Source: Flavobacterium sp. M31R6 (lineage in GTDB: Bacteria > Bacteroidota > Bacteroidia > Flavobacteriales > Flavobacteriaceae). Taken from it: a DNA stretch of 64,000 bases. The notes under the pieces are model-generated. The model had not been told where the DNA came from. It did not search any database and worked only from the letters and a program-made list of their open reading frames with translations. The stretch lies in contig NZ_CP054141.1 in the NCBI RefSeq assembly GCF_013284035.1, forward strand, positions 186,001-250,000, read 5' to 3'. The position numbers and the translations under genes are program-made. Below are positions 17,011 to 25,609 of the stretch, piece after piece (positions within the stretch are counted from its first letter, which is position 1; every line of letters begins with the position of its first letter).

Positions 17011-20000
17011 ATGTCATTATTCCAAAAATCTGTTGTTCTAAAACATTTACAATCCCAAAATAAAACTGTTTTACAGGAGAAATGGCAACAGTTCCAAAAT
17101 CATTTCCACAATCTGACCATTCAGGAAAATATCCGCAACAGCAAGGAAGAACAATATCAGGGAGAATTCCTGATAGACTTGTTTGTGGCTATTTTGGGTT
17201 ATACCAAAAATCCACAGCCGGATTTCAATCTGACTACAGAATACAAAAACGTAAAAGACAGCAAAAAAGCCGACGGTGCGATTGTAATCAATCAAAAGGT
17301 AACTGCCGTAATTGAGTTGAAAGGTACCAACACAACCGATTTAGGAAAAATAGAAACTCAGGCTTTCGGTTACAAAAACAACCAACCGGATTGTGTGTAT
17401 GTTATTACATCCAATTTTGAAAAACTTCGTTTTTATATAGACAATGCCATTGAGCATTTAGAATTCAACCTTTTCAAGCTCACGCAGGAAGAATTCAATT
17501 TGTTGTATTTGTGCTTGGCTCATGAAAACATTTCCAAAGACATTGCCCGAAAAATCAAAAACGAATCGGTAAGTCAGGAAGATGTCATAACCAAAAAACT
17601 GTACAAAGATTACTCGCTTTTCAAAAGGGAATTATACCAGAATATGGTGGCTTTGAATCCCGAGTATGAACCGCTGGAATTGTTCAAAAAGTCACAGAAA
17701 TTATTGGATCGTTTCTTGTTTGTTTTCTTTGCCGAAGACAGAAACCTATTGCCGACCAACCTAATTTTCCGAATCAATAAAGAATGGAAACAATTGCGTG
17801 AAATGCGTATTGAAGTTTCGTTGTACGACCGTTACAAAATCTATTTCAACGATTTGAATTCTGGTGCCAAGGTATCTTTGCCGGCTTTTAGCGAAACCGT
17901 TGCGATGGTGAAGGAAGAACACCAGATTTTTGCCTACAACGGCGGTTTGTTCAAACCAGACGAAATGCTAGACAACATTCGCATTGACGATGTTGTATTG
18001 TTTTCCCACACCGAAAAACTGAGCCATTACGATTTTGCCAGTGAAGTCGATGTAAATATTTTGGGACATATTTTCGAAAATTCCCTGAATGAGCTCGATG
18101 AAACCAAAGCGCAACTCGAAGGTCAGGAAATTGACAAAACCAAAACCAAACGCAAGAAAGACGGGGTTTTTTATACTCCCAAATACATTACCAAATACAT
18201 AGTAGAAAATACCATTGGCAAACTTTGCATCGAAAAGAAAACCGAATTACAGCTGGTGGAGGAAGACTACACCACCGACAAAAAACGCCAAAAGAAAACA
18301 ATGCAGGGATTGGTGGCCAAGTTGGAAGACTATCGTAAATGGTTATTGCAACTTACCATTTGTGACCCTGCTTGTGGTTCTGGTGCGTTCTTGAACCAGG
18401 CATTGGATTTCCTGATTGAAGAACACCGCTATGTAGATGAATTGCAGGCCAAACTCTTTGGCGACGCTTTGGTATTGAGCGACATTGAAACCAGCATTTT
18501 GGAAAACAACCTTTTTGGGGTGGATCTCAATGACGAAAGTGTGGAAATTGCCAAACTCTCACTTTGGTTACGCACCGCACAGCCCAACCGAAAGCTGAAC
18601 GATCTGAACAGCAATATTAAATGTGGTAACTCGCTGATTGACGATCCCGAAGTGGCTGGTGACAAAGCCTTTAATTGGCAGGAAGCTTTCCCACAGGTGT
18701 TTACTAAAGGAGGTTTTGATGTGATTATTGGGAATCCGCCTTATGTTCAACTCCAAAGCATGGGTAAAATAAGTGATGTACTCAAAAATTGCGGTTATGA
18801 AACCTACGATAAGGGAGGAGACCTTTATTGTATTTTTACTGAACGTGGTTACACTTTACTAAAAATGGGCGGTATACAATCATTCATTATGCCGAACAAA
18901 TGGATGTTAGTAGCTTACGGAAAACCACTGCGAAAATTCCTTTCAAAAACAGGTTTACGTCAAGTACTTAATTTTGGAGATATTCAATTTTTCCAAGAAG
19001 CGACTACTTATGTATGCATTTTCGTTACGCAAAAAAGCAAACAACAAGAAGAAGTCAAAGTCTTGTCACTCAATAATAAAACTTATAAAAGCGATTTTCT
19101 AACAGAGATTAAAAGCAATATTTACAACTATCCTTCCTCTAAATTTGATGAAGCTGAGTGGAGCATTCAACCTTATAATGATGCACTGAAGTTAGAGCAG
19201 ATGAAATTGAATGGAATATCTTTAAAAGATTTACCAATTTCAATCTACAGGGGGATACTTACAGGATATAATGATGCTTTTTATATAGATGAGGAAACTA
19301 GGCAGAGACTTATAACTACAGATGCAAAAAGTGCCGAACTCATTAATCCAATGGCGCGTGGACGAGATATTTCTGCATATTCCATTACAGATCACGAATA
19401 TTTGATAGGAACATTTCCTGCTCTAAAACTGGAAATTGAAAGTTATCCAGTCATTAAAGAACATTTGCTTTCATTTGGGTATGACCGGTTGAAACAAACT
19501 GGAGACAAAGGAGCACGTAAAAAGACAGGAGGAAATTGGTTTGAAACTCAGGATAGCATTAAGTATCATAAAGAATTTGCAAAACCAAAAATAATCTATC
19601 CAAATATGACTTCTGTTTTCCCTTTCATGTACGATGAAAGTGGAATGTTAGCAAATCAGAAGTGTTTTATTCTAACAGCACAAGATGATTCTATTTCATT
19701 ACAGTTTCTCACTGCTGTTTTTAATTCTTCCTTAGCCAAACTTTGGATCTGGTATAAATGTCCTGAACTTCAAGGAGGAACACGTGAAATTAGTAAAGTT
19801 TATTTCGAACATTTTCCAGTTCCTAGTGCAAACATGGAGCAGACTTCTATACTTGCAAAATATTCCGCAGAGCGCACCCAATTAACTGTCGTATCGCGTG
19901 AAGTTGTCGAAAAATTCCAACGAACCATTCTAAGAAAATTTGAAATAACAGATTTACCCAAAAAATTACAGGATTGGTATTTATTGGCTTATGCCGAATT

Positions 20001-20199
20001 CATAAAAGAATTAGCCAAAAAGAAAATAAAACTATCCCTTTCCGAAGAAGCAGAATGGGAAGACTATTTCAATCAGGAAAGTAAAAAAGCACTTGACTTG
20101 AAAAATCAAATCGATACAACCGACAAGGAAATTGATAAAATGGTTTATGAGTTATATGGGTTGAGTGAGGAGGAGATATTAATAATTGAAGAAAAATGA
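17011..20199 (+). CDS. Type IIG restriction-modification enzyme (Eco57I-like)
   Basis: This 1062-residue protein joins an endonuclease, an adenine methyltransferase and a target-recognition domain in one chain. The N-terminal PD-(D/E)XK nuclease has ADGAIV (D88) and AVIELKG (E102, K104). The methyltransferase has the SAM-binding motif CDPACGSGAF (C451-F460) and the catalytic motif FDVIIGNPPYV (N575-Y578). The C-terminal part from about residue 700 is a TaqI/Eco57I-type specificity region. It should methylate one strand of its site and cut unmodified DNA. The stop codon overlaps the start of a membrane-protein gene by 4 bases (ATGA). Composition changes near codon 570-600, from GC-rich to AT-rich, hinting at an exchanged specificity region. 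Confidence 0.92.
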   Translation: MSLFQKSVVLKHLQSQNKTVLQEKWQQFQNHFHNLTIQENIRNSKEEQYQGEFLIDLFVAILGYTKNPQPDFNLTTEYKNVKDSKKADGAIVINQKVTAVIELKGTNTTDLGKIETQAFGYKNNQPDCVYVITSNFEKLRFYIDNAIEHLEFNLFKLTQEEFNLLYLCLAHENISKDIARKIKNESVSQEDVITKKLYKDYSLFKRELYQNMVALNPEYEPLELFKKSQKLLDRFLFVFFAEDRNLLPTNLIFRINKEWKQLREMRIEVSLYDRYKIYFNDLNSGAKVSLPAFSETVAMVKEEHQIFAYNGGLFKPDEMLDNIRIDDVVLFSHTEKLSHYDFASEVDVNILGHIFENSLNELDETKAQLEGQEIDKTKTKRKKDGVFYTPKYITKYIVENTIGKLCIEKKTELQLVEEDYTTDKKRQKKTMQGLVAKLEDYRKWLLQLTICDPACGSGAFLNQALDFLIEEHRYVDELQAKLFGDALVLSDIETSILENNLFGVDLNDESVEIAKLSLWLRTAQPNRKLNDLNSNIKCGNSLIDDPEVAGDKAFNWQEAFPQVFTKGGFDVIIGNPPYVQLQSMGKISDVLKNCGYETYDKGGDLYCIFTERGYTLLKMGGIQSFIMPNKWMLVAYGKPLRKFLSKTGLRQVLNFGDIQFFQEATTYVCIFVTQKSKQQEEVKVLSLNNKTYKSDFLTEIKSNIYNYPSSKFDEAEWSIQPYNDALKLEQMKLNGISLKDLPISIYRGILTGYNDAFYIDEETRQRLITTDAKSAELINPMARGRDISAYSITDHEYLIGTFPALKLEIESYPVIKEHLLSFGYDRLKQTGDKGARKKTGGNWFETQDSIKYHKEFAKPKIIYPNMTSVFPFMYDESGMLANQKCFILTAQDDSISLQFLTAVFNSSLAKLWIWYKCPELQGGTREISKVYFEHFPVPSANMEQTSILAKYSAERTQLTVVSREVVEKFQRTILRKFEITDLPKKLQDWYLLAYAEFIKELAKKKIKLSLSEEAEWEDYFNQESKKALDLKNQIDTTDKEIDKMVYELYGLSEEEILIIEEK

Positions 20200-21992
20200 G
20201 TAAAGTATTAAATTATAAATATATCATTTATCCTTTTGTTGCAATTTTTTTAGGATGCCTTGCTTTTTGGTATTCCCCTCCATTTGTTCCTGATTGTTTT
20301 AAAATTGAATCCTATGGGAAAAGATATGAACTTTTTAATCTGATTATTGGTTCGCTTGTTTCTATTATGGGGATTTATATTACAGTTTCTCTAGTGGCTT
20401 ATGAATTTTTTAAACAAAAATCTGGGGTAGATTTTAATAAATCTTTTTTGATAAATTCATTAAGTGCATATTATATAAGTTTTTCAGTATTAACAATAAT
20501 TGTGGCATTTTTATCTAGCATAATAGTTCCTATAGACAATCTATCAGCTAATGAAATTTCGATAATTTATTTTAATATATTCCTTTTTGTTTTAATTATA
20601 TCCTTTCTGATTCCAGTTGCATTTAATTTGTTTTCATCATTGAAACCTGAAAAGTTAGCTTCCGAAGAAATTGATAAAATCGATTCTAAGTCAATTTTTA
20701 TAAGCAATAATGGAATTAGCGATATAGATAAATCGGCAGAAATATTTGAAAATGACCATTTGATAAAAGTAACTAATATTGTAATTGCATTGATCAGTGT
20801 TTCAGAAAGTATAAAAGCACAATTAATTATCAGAAAAACTACCAGTAAATTATCAAATCTGATTATAGACGGAAAGAATCCGAAAGACAAAGAATATATA
20901 ATTGAACGATTAATAACTTTCTATATTAAAATCATTGATTTTGCTCTACTTCAACCAAATAATGCTGGGATATTAAGGTGTATTTGGAACTCAATTGAAA
21001 GTATGTATTTTGATTTAATTAAAAAAAAAGAGACTTCATTTCATTATGAGAAATTTAGAGAAAAATTCTTTGAAAGATATATTAGTAGGCTTTTCACTCA
21101 TAACAAAGAGGAAGAAATTATAGAGGGTATAGAAACTGTTAAAAATATTATACAAAATCAGTTAATATCTAATATGTCTGAGGATAAAGAAATACTTCAT
21201 TTGTATGGTTTTATCAATGATTTTGAACCTGATTTTAAGAATTTGGATGATTATTCGGATGCAAATATCGAAGACTCTAAACATTGGGATGAAATAACAC
21301 ACAATACCCTTGATTTATTTTCCATTATTATAAACAAATCTATTGCATTTAAAAACCTTGATTTACTAAATAAATGCTTTGAAAAACTAGATGAGTTGAG
21401 CTTTCAAATTTATCTTAATGAAATAGGAAAATACAAATCAGCTTTTCTTCATATTAAAATAGCAACAATAATTTCTGATTATGCTTGCCGTGCTTTTCAA
21501 AAGAATGTTTTTGAAGAAGGAAGTGATGCTAAAAGAATATTGCCTATTCATCTTGAAATGCTTATTAAAAGTGAAGTAGTTTCAGCAAGAATGGTTTTGC
21601 AGAAATATTGCTATTTGCTAATTTATCTACAAAAGCTAAATAAATTGGATAGATGGTTTTTAGGTGGTATTAAAATGAATGATTTTATGGTGTCGGAAGG
21701 TGACTTAGGACATATTGCAAGAAGATGTGCTTATACTTATAATCAAAATAAAATCACGCAAAGTTGCTTAGATGATTGCATAGAGACTTATATTATTTTG
21801 AAAGAATATTATGAATCTCATAAAAATGATAATTTTGATTTATATATGGTTTTAAAAGATAGATTAAGTTCTATTTTAGGAATTTTGTTGGACTGTAATG
21901 TTGAAAATGAAAGTCTAATTGAAAGATTAAAGACTCAGATAGAAAGTTTTACACCGAAAGAAGATTATTTTTTGGAAAAATTAAGTATTTAG
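20196..21992 (+). CDS. Four-helix membrane protein coupled to the type IIG enzyme
   Basis: I do not recognise the family. Four membrane helices fill the first 146 residues (about 10-27, 45-70, 90-112 and 122-146). The remaining 450 residues are soluble and predicted mainly helical, with no obvious catalytic motif. The start codon lies inside the stop of the restriction gene (ATGA), so translation should be coupled and the two products made in a set ratio. A plausible role is a membrane effector or anchor that acts with the restriction enzyme, but this is inference. Its DNA is much poorer in GC than the first half of the restriction gene, so it may have a separate origin. Confidence 0.65.
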   Translation: MSKVLNYKYIIYPFVAIFLGCLAFWYSPPFVPDCFKIESYGKRYELFNLIIGSLVSIMGIYITVSLVAYEFFKQKSGVDFNKSFLINSLSAYYISFSVLTIIVAFLSSIIVPIDNLSANEISIIYFNIFLFVLIISFLIPVAFNLFSSLKPEKLASEEIDKIDSKSIFISNNGISDIDKSAEIFENDHLIKVTNIVIALISVSESIKAQLIIRKTTSKLSNLIIDGKNPKDKEYIIERLITFYIKIIDFALLQPNNAGILRCIWNSIESMYFDLIKKKETSFHYEKFREKFFERYISRLFTHNKEEEIIEGIETVKNIIQNQLISNMSEDKEILHLYGFINDFEPDFKNLDDYSDANIEDSKHWDEITHNTLDLFSIIINKSIAFKNLDLLNKCFEKLDELSFQIYLNEIGKYKSAFLHIKIATIISDYACRAFQKNVFEEGSDAKRILPIHLEMLIKSEVVSARMVLQKYCYLLIYLQKLNKLDRWFLGGIKMNDFMVSEGDLGHIARRCAYTYNQNKITQSCLDDCIETYIILKEYYESHKNDNFDLYMVLKDRLSSILGILLDCNVENESLIERLKTQIESFTPKEDYFLEKLSI

Positions 21993-22003
21993 GTATATCG
22001 GAA

Positions 22004-22052
22004 ATGGAAAATTTAAAAATTAGTAGAACGATTAAACTTATCGTATGAATGC
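22004..22052 (+). pseudogene. 5' fragment of an AlbA_2-type gene
   Basis: These 49 bases match the first 51 bases of the AlbA_2/RecG-like gene at 27572-27622, apart from a 2-base deletion and a couple of changes. The deletion breaks the frame. This is the broken start of a second copy or a relative of that gene. Homology ends abruptly at about 22052. Confidence 0.85.
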
Positions 22053-22089
22053 GTCCTGCTCATGAACACCAACACTTGAATTACGGGGA

Positions 22090-22240
22090 TTACTAAACAA
22101 TTATAACGATGTTCAAGCAACTCTCGAAAATACCGAAAGGGAAGAATAATTATTAAAAACGGAACTTACAAAGAATCGACTGGTTTATAAGTTGTATAGT
22201 TTAGGTCAAGAGGAGATTAAAATTGTAGAGAATAGTTAAT
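22090..22240 (+). pseudogene. 3' remnant of a type IIG restriction gene
   Basis: Read in one frame, this stretch ends LVYKLYSLGQEEIKIVENS and a stop, which parallels the intact enzyme's end MVYELYGLSEEEILIIEEK (20142-20196). An in-frame TAA near 22150 and the lack of an upstream frame show that it is dead. It lies directly after the AlbA_2 gene fragment. The two pieces look like the scar of a deletion that joined the head of one defence gene to the tail of another. Confidence 0.75.
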
Positions 22241-22296
22241 TTGTATGCTACAGACACTTAATAGTCTGGTAATACAATCAAAATATAAGATACGAA

Positions 22297-23628
22297 ATGA
22301 AACATTTTTTTTACAAAGGAAGTCAAGACACACTATTAAAGGAGTCAGATTTTGAAAAAATAAAGGAGAATATTAAAAAAGATTTATCTAAAATACTGGA
22401 TACTAGAAATCTTTCTTTTTTAATTGGTTCAGGCTGTTCATTAGGAAAGAATGGTATTCCAACGATGAAGCAATTAGCAGATAATCTCTTTGAACCTAAA
22501 GCTGATTTGAATGAAAATTTAAAAGATAAAGTTTTTGAAGCTAAACATATTGAGATTCTAGAAAAATTTAAAATCAATTATAAAAATGAGCCTTTTAGAT
22601 CAAATCTGGAGACTTTTTTGGGAACATTGTACAGTTATAGGTTTTATTTAGAGAAACTCCAAGAAGCAGAGGAAATGGCTTTCGATACGGATTTAAAGGA
22701 TTTAAATTTGATAATAGAAAGAACCAAGGACTATATCTTATATGAATGTTTAAACGAAAAAAACAAAGGTAATGATGGTAATATTGTTGATGTATATCAG
22801 CAGTTTTACAGAAAACTTTCCTTAAGGGATAGTAATTTGCAGAAACCAAATGTCTTTACAACTAATTACGACTTGTTTTCGGAACGTGCGATGGACAATC
22901 TAGGGATTTCGTACACCAATGGGTTTTCCGGGTTTGTGGAACGTTTCTTTAATCCTTCGATTTTTAATTATGCCCTTGCTGAACAAATGGACATTAGTTC
23001 GCTAAAATGGAGTGTTATTGATAGCTTCATTTATTTGTTCAAAATTCATGGATCGGTTAACTGGGTCGAAAAGGAAAGTAATAATAAGCTTTTTAGTATT
23101 CAAGAACTTCAAGATGTAAACTACGCCAAGCTTAAAACCGAAGCAAATTATATGATCTATCCATCGCCACTAAAACAAAATGCCAGTTTAGGATCACCCT
23201 ATGCTGATTTATTTAGAGAATTTCAAAAAAGGATCACACAAAAGCAAAGTACATTGGTAACTATGGGATTTAGTTTCGGTGATGAGCATATTAATAATAT
23301 TATCTACCAAGCATTAACTATACCATCCTTTAGACTGGTAATATTTTCAGACATAGGAAATCATGTTGACGGTAAATATGAAGCTAGTCGAAAAAATATT
23401 GAAAAGCTAAAGGACTTAAATGATCCTAGAATATGGATAATTGGTACAGATGCCGAATATGATGGTCTATTGCAGGAAGGAAAAATAATAGAGAAGGATC
23501 ATAAAGAATTACATTTTTTTGACACGATTGCAAATGACTTGTTTCCTGACTTTACACAAGATGATATTGATGAAGCCAATAAAAAGCTAATAGAATTAAT
23601 CAGGACTAAAGGAAAGGGAAATGATTAA
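22297..23628 (+). CDS. SIR2-family NADase, partner of HerA (Nezha-type)
   Basis: The 443-residue protein has a SIR2-like NAD-binding fold: FLIGSGCSLG near residues 39-48, FTTNYDLFSE with N190, and FKIHGSVNW with H251, the Asn/His pair used for NAD hydrolysis. VTMGFSFGDEHINNII is the typical late SIR2 helix. The stop overlaps the start of the HerA-like gene by 8 bases. SIR2-HerA pairs form a large complex that senses phage and depletes NAD+, ending in abortive infection. The intact Asn and His suggest an active enzyme. Confidence 0.9.
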   Translation: MKHFFYKGSQDTLLKESDFEKIKENIKKDLSKILDTRNLSFLIGSGCSLGKNGIPTMKQLADNLFEPKADLNENLKDKVFEAKHIEILEKFKINYKNEPFRSNLETFLGTLYSYRFYLEKLQEAEEMAFDTDLKDLNLIIERTKDYILYECLNEKNKGNDGNIVDVYQQFYRKLSLRDSNLQKPNVFTTNYDLFSERAMDNLGISYTNGFSGFVERFFNPSIFNYALAEQMDISSLKWSVIDSFIYLFKIHGSVNWVEKESNNKLFSIQELQDVNYAKLKTEANYMIYPSPLKQNASLGSPYADLFREFQKRITQKQSTLVTMGFSFGDEHINNIIYQALTIPSFRLVIFSDIGNHVDGKYEASRKNIEKLKDLNDPRIWIIGTDAEYDGLLQEGKIIEKDHKELHFFDTIANDLFPDFTQDDIDEANKKLIELIRTKGKGND

Positions 23629-25540
23629 AGATGACAAACAAAGAGTAATTGGAAAACTAATCAGTATAAATTCCGATAAGTTCACCGTTGAGTTATTGAA
23701 TCAATCAATAAATTTTACCATAAATGGATTTGAGGATATTTATCAGTATGCTCAGATCAACGGATATGTGGTATTACCTTATCAAGATTTTTACATTATT
23801 GCTGAAATTTTTGGAGTTAGAGAACGAGATTCCGATATAAAATGGCAAGGAGAAAAAGAGCAAATTCTCAACAAATCCAATTCAGTTAAATATCTCGATA
23901 TAAACCCTATTGGAACTATTCAAAAAAGGAAATTCAGATATGGGGTGTCTATATTTCCAACTTTATATACAGATGTTTTGTATATCAAAAAAGAAGAATT
24001 AGATACTATTTTTGAATACAATGACGATTCTATAAAAATAGAAGAAAACAAAGATTCTACTAAATTAAAACTACTAGAAATAGGGACTTCAACGATATTT
24101 CCTGATTATAAAGTAAAAATAAATATCAATGATTTTTTTGGTGCACATTCCTCAGTTTTAGGAAATACCGGAAGTGGAAAATCATGTACCATTTCGTCTA
24201 TGATTCAAACTCTTTTTCAAAAAGATAATTATAGTGCTGTGGGTGCATCGTTCCTGTTTTTTGATGTAAATGGAGAATATCACAGAGCCTTCAGTCAGTT
24301 AAATAACAGTGATATTGATGTGAAATATTTTTCCATTAATGGAACAAGAAATGATGAATCATTCGAATACATGAATGAAATAAAAAGAACTATTGAATAT
24401 GAAAATTTCAAATTACCACATTGGTTCCTGAATATCGATGAATGGGCGTTACTTTTGCAAGCTACTGAAAAAACCCAGTTACCAATTTTGAGAAGTGCTT
24501 TAGGCTTTTCACAAAATATGGATGACATTTCGAAAAATCATTTATATGCAAGCAATATTATGTATGTTTTTGAAAATTGGGATTCGCCAGTTGCAAAAAG
24601 ACAACGGATAGGTTCTCTTGTTGAAAAGGCAGGATTTACAGATGTTGACATGTCAAAATACGACGCTCGATTTGGAAATTTTCCTCCAGGTGAAGAGGAA
24701 AAATTCAAACAAGCCGTAAACAATCATATTAATATTGATGAATTTATTTTTCCAAAATTTAATTACGAAAAATTTGATTTTGGTTCGCTAGGTGAACATT
24801 TGGACGAGGCCCTATTATATGAAGAGTATCATGGTAATAAGCAAATTAGAGACTATTGTTCAAGTCTAATTACACGATATAAAAGTTTAAGTGAAAGGGA
24901 AGAATTCAATTTTTTAACTCAAAACAAAAATGAAATCGGCAAAGAAATCTTTTTAGACAATTTATTAGGATTGAAGGATAAAAAAAAGAAAACCCAAATT
25001 ACAATTATAGATTTAAACTCAGTCGAAGATGAAGTTGTTGAGGTTGTTTCTTGCGTCATTACTAGATTAATTTTTGAAAGACTTAAAACGATCCCTAAAA
25101 GAAATTCCTTCCCAGTCAATTTGGTTTTAGAAGAAGCACATCGTTATATTTCCGAACATAAAAATTCTCACTTTGGAGAAGCTAACAAAATTTTTGAAAG
25201 AGTTGCTAAAGAAGGAAGAAAATATGGTTTGTTCTTAATGGTTTCTTCTCAAAGACCAAGTGAGTTATCAAAAACTGTTTTGTCTCAATGCAGTAATTTC
25301 ATCGTGCATAGAATTCAAAATCCAGATGATTTGAACCACATAAGGCAAATGACACCACATATTTCAGCCAATATTTTATATCGTTTACCATCAATTCCTA
25401 CTCAACATGCATTGGTGTTTGGTAGTTCTGTTCAAATACCAACTCTTTTTAAAGTAAATGATGCTAATCCATTGCCAAATAGTGCAAATAGTGATATTAT
25501 TAAACACTGGTTTATACCTAAAAATAATTTTGTAGAATGA
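23621..25540 (+). CDS. HerA-like hexameric ATPase, partner of SIR2
   Basis: The 639-residue protein is a HerA/DUF87 FtsK-fold ATPase. Residues about 1-110 match the beta-barrel HAS-type N-terminus. The Walker A motif GNTGSGKS is at residues 181-188, and the Walker B strand LVLEEAH is at 501-507. MVSSQRPSELSKTVLSQC is the usual sensor and arginine-finger region. In SIR2-HerA systems the ATPase ring assembles with the SIR2 subunits and controls their NADase or nuclease activity. It overlaps the SIR2 gene by 8 bases, so the pair is one translational unit. Confidence 0.92.
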   Translation: MIKDDKQRVIGKLISINSDKFTVELLNQSINFTINGFEDIYQYAQINGYVVLPYQDFYIIAEIFGVRERDSDIKWQGEKEQILNKSNSVKYLDINPIGTIQKRKFRYGVSIFPTLYTDVLYIKKEELDTIFEYNDDSIKIEENKDSTKLKLLEIGTSTIFPDYKVKININDFFGAHSSVLGNTGSGKSCTISSMIQTLFQKDNYSAVGASFLFFDVNGEYHRAFSQLNNSDIDVKYFSINGTRNDESFEYMNEIKRTIEYENFKLPHWFLNIDEWALLLQATEKTQLPILRSALGFSQNMDDISKNHLYASNIMYVFENWDSPVAKRQRIGSLVEKAGFTDVDMSKYDARFGNFPPGEEEKFKQAVNNHINIDEFIFPKFNYEKFDFGSLGEHLDEALLYEEYHGNKQIRDYCSSLITRYKSLSEREEFNFLTQNKNEIGKEIFLDNLLGLKDKKKKTQITIIDLNSVEDEVVEVVSCVITRLIFERLKTIPKRNSFPVNLVLEEAHRYISEHKNSHFGEANKIFERVAKEGRKYGLFLMVSSQRPSELSKTVLSQCSNFIVHRIQNPDDLNHIRQMTPHISANILYRLPSIPTQHALVFGSSVQIPTLFKVNDANPLPNSANSDIIKHWFIPKNNFVE

Positions 25541-25609
25541 TTTATTACTTTAATTGAGATCATTAGAATTATAAAGAAAATCGATACAGTAAGTTTATAA
25601 TTGATTAAC

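Noticed and set aside
17011..20199. PglX methyltransferase of a BREX system
   Set aside because: It has an N-terminal nuclease domain and no other BREX genes (brxA, brxB, brxC, pglZ) are present, so type IIG fits better.
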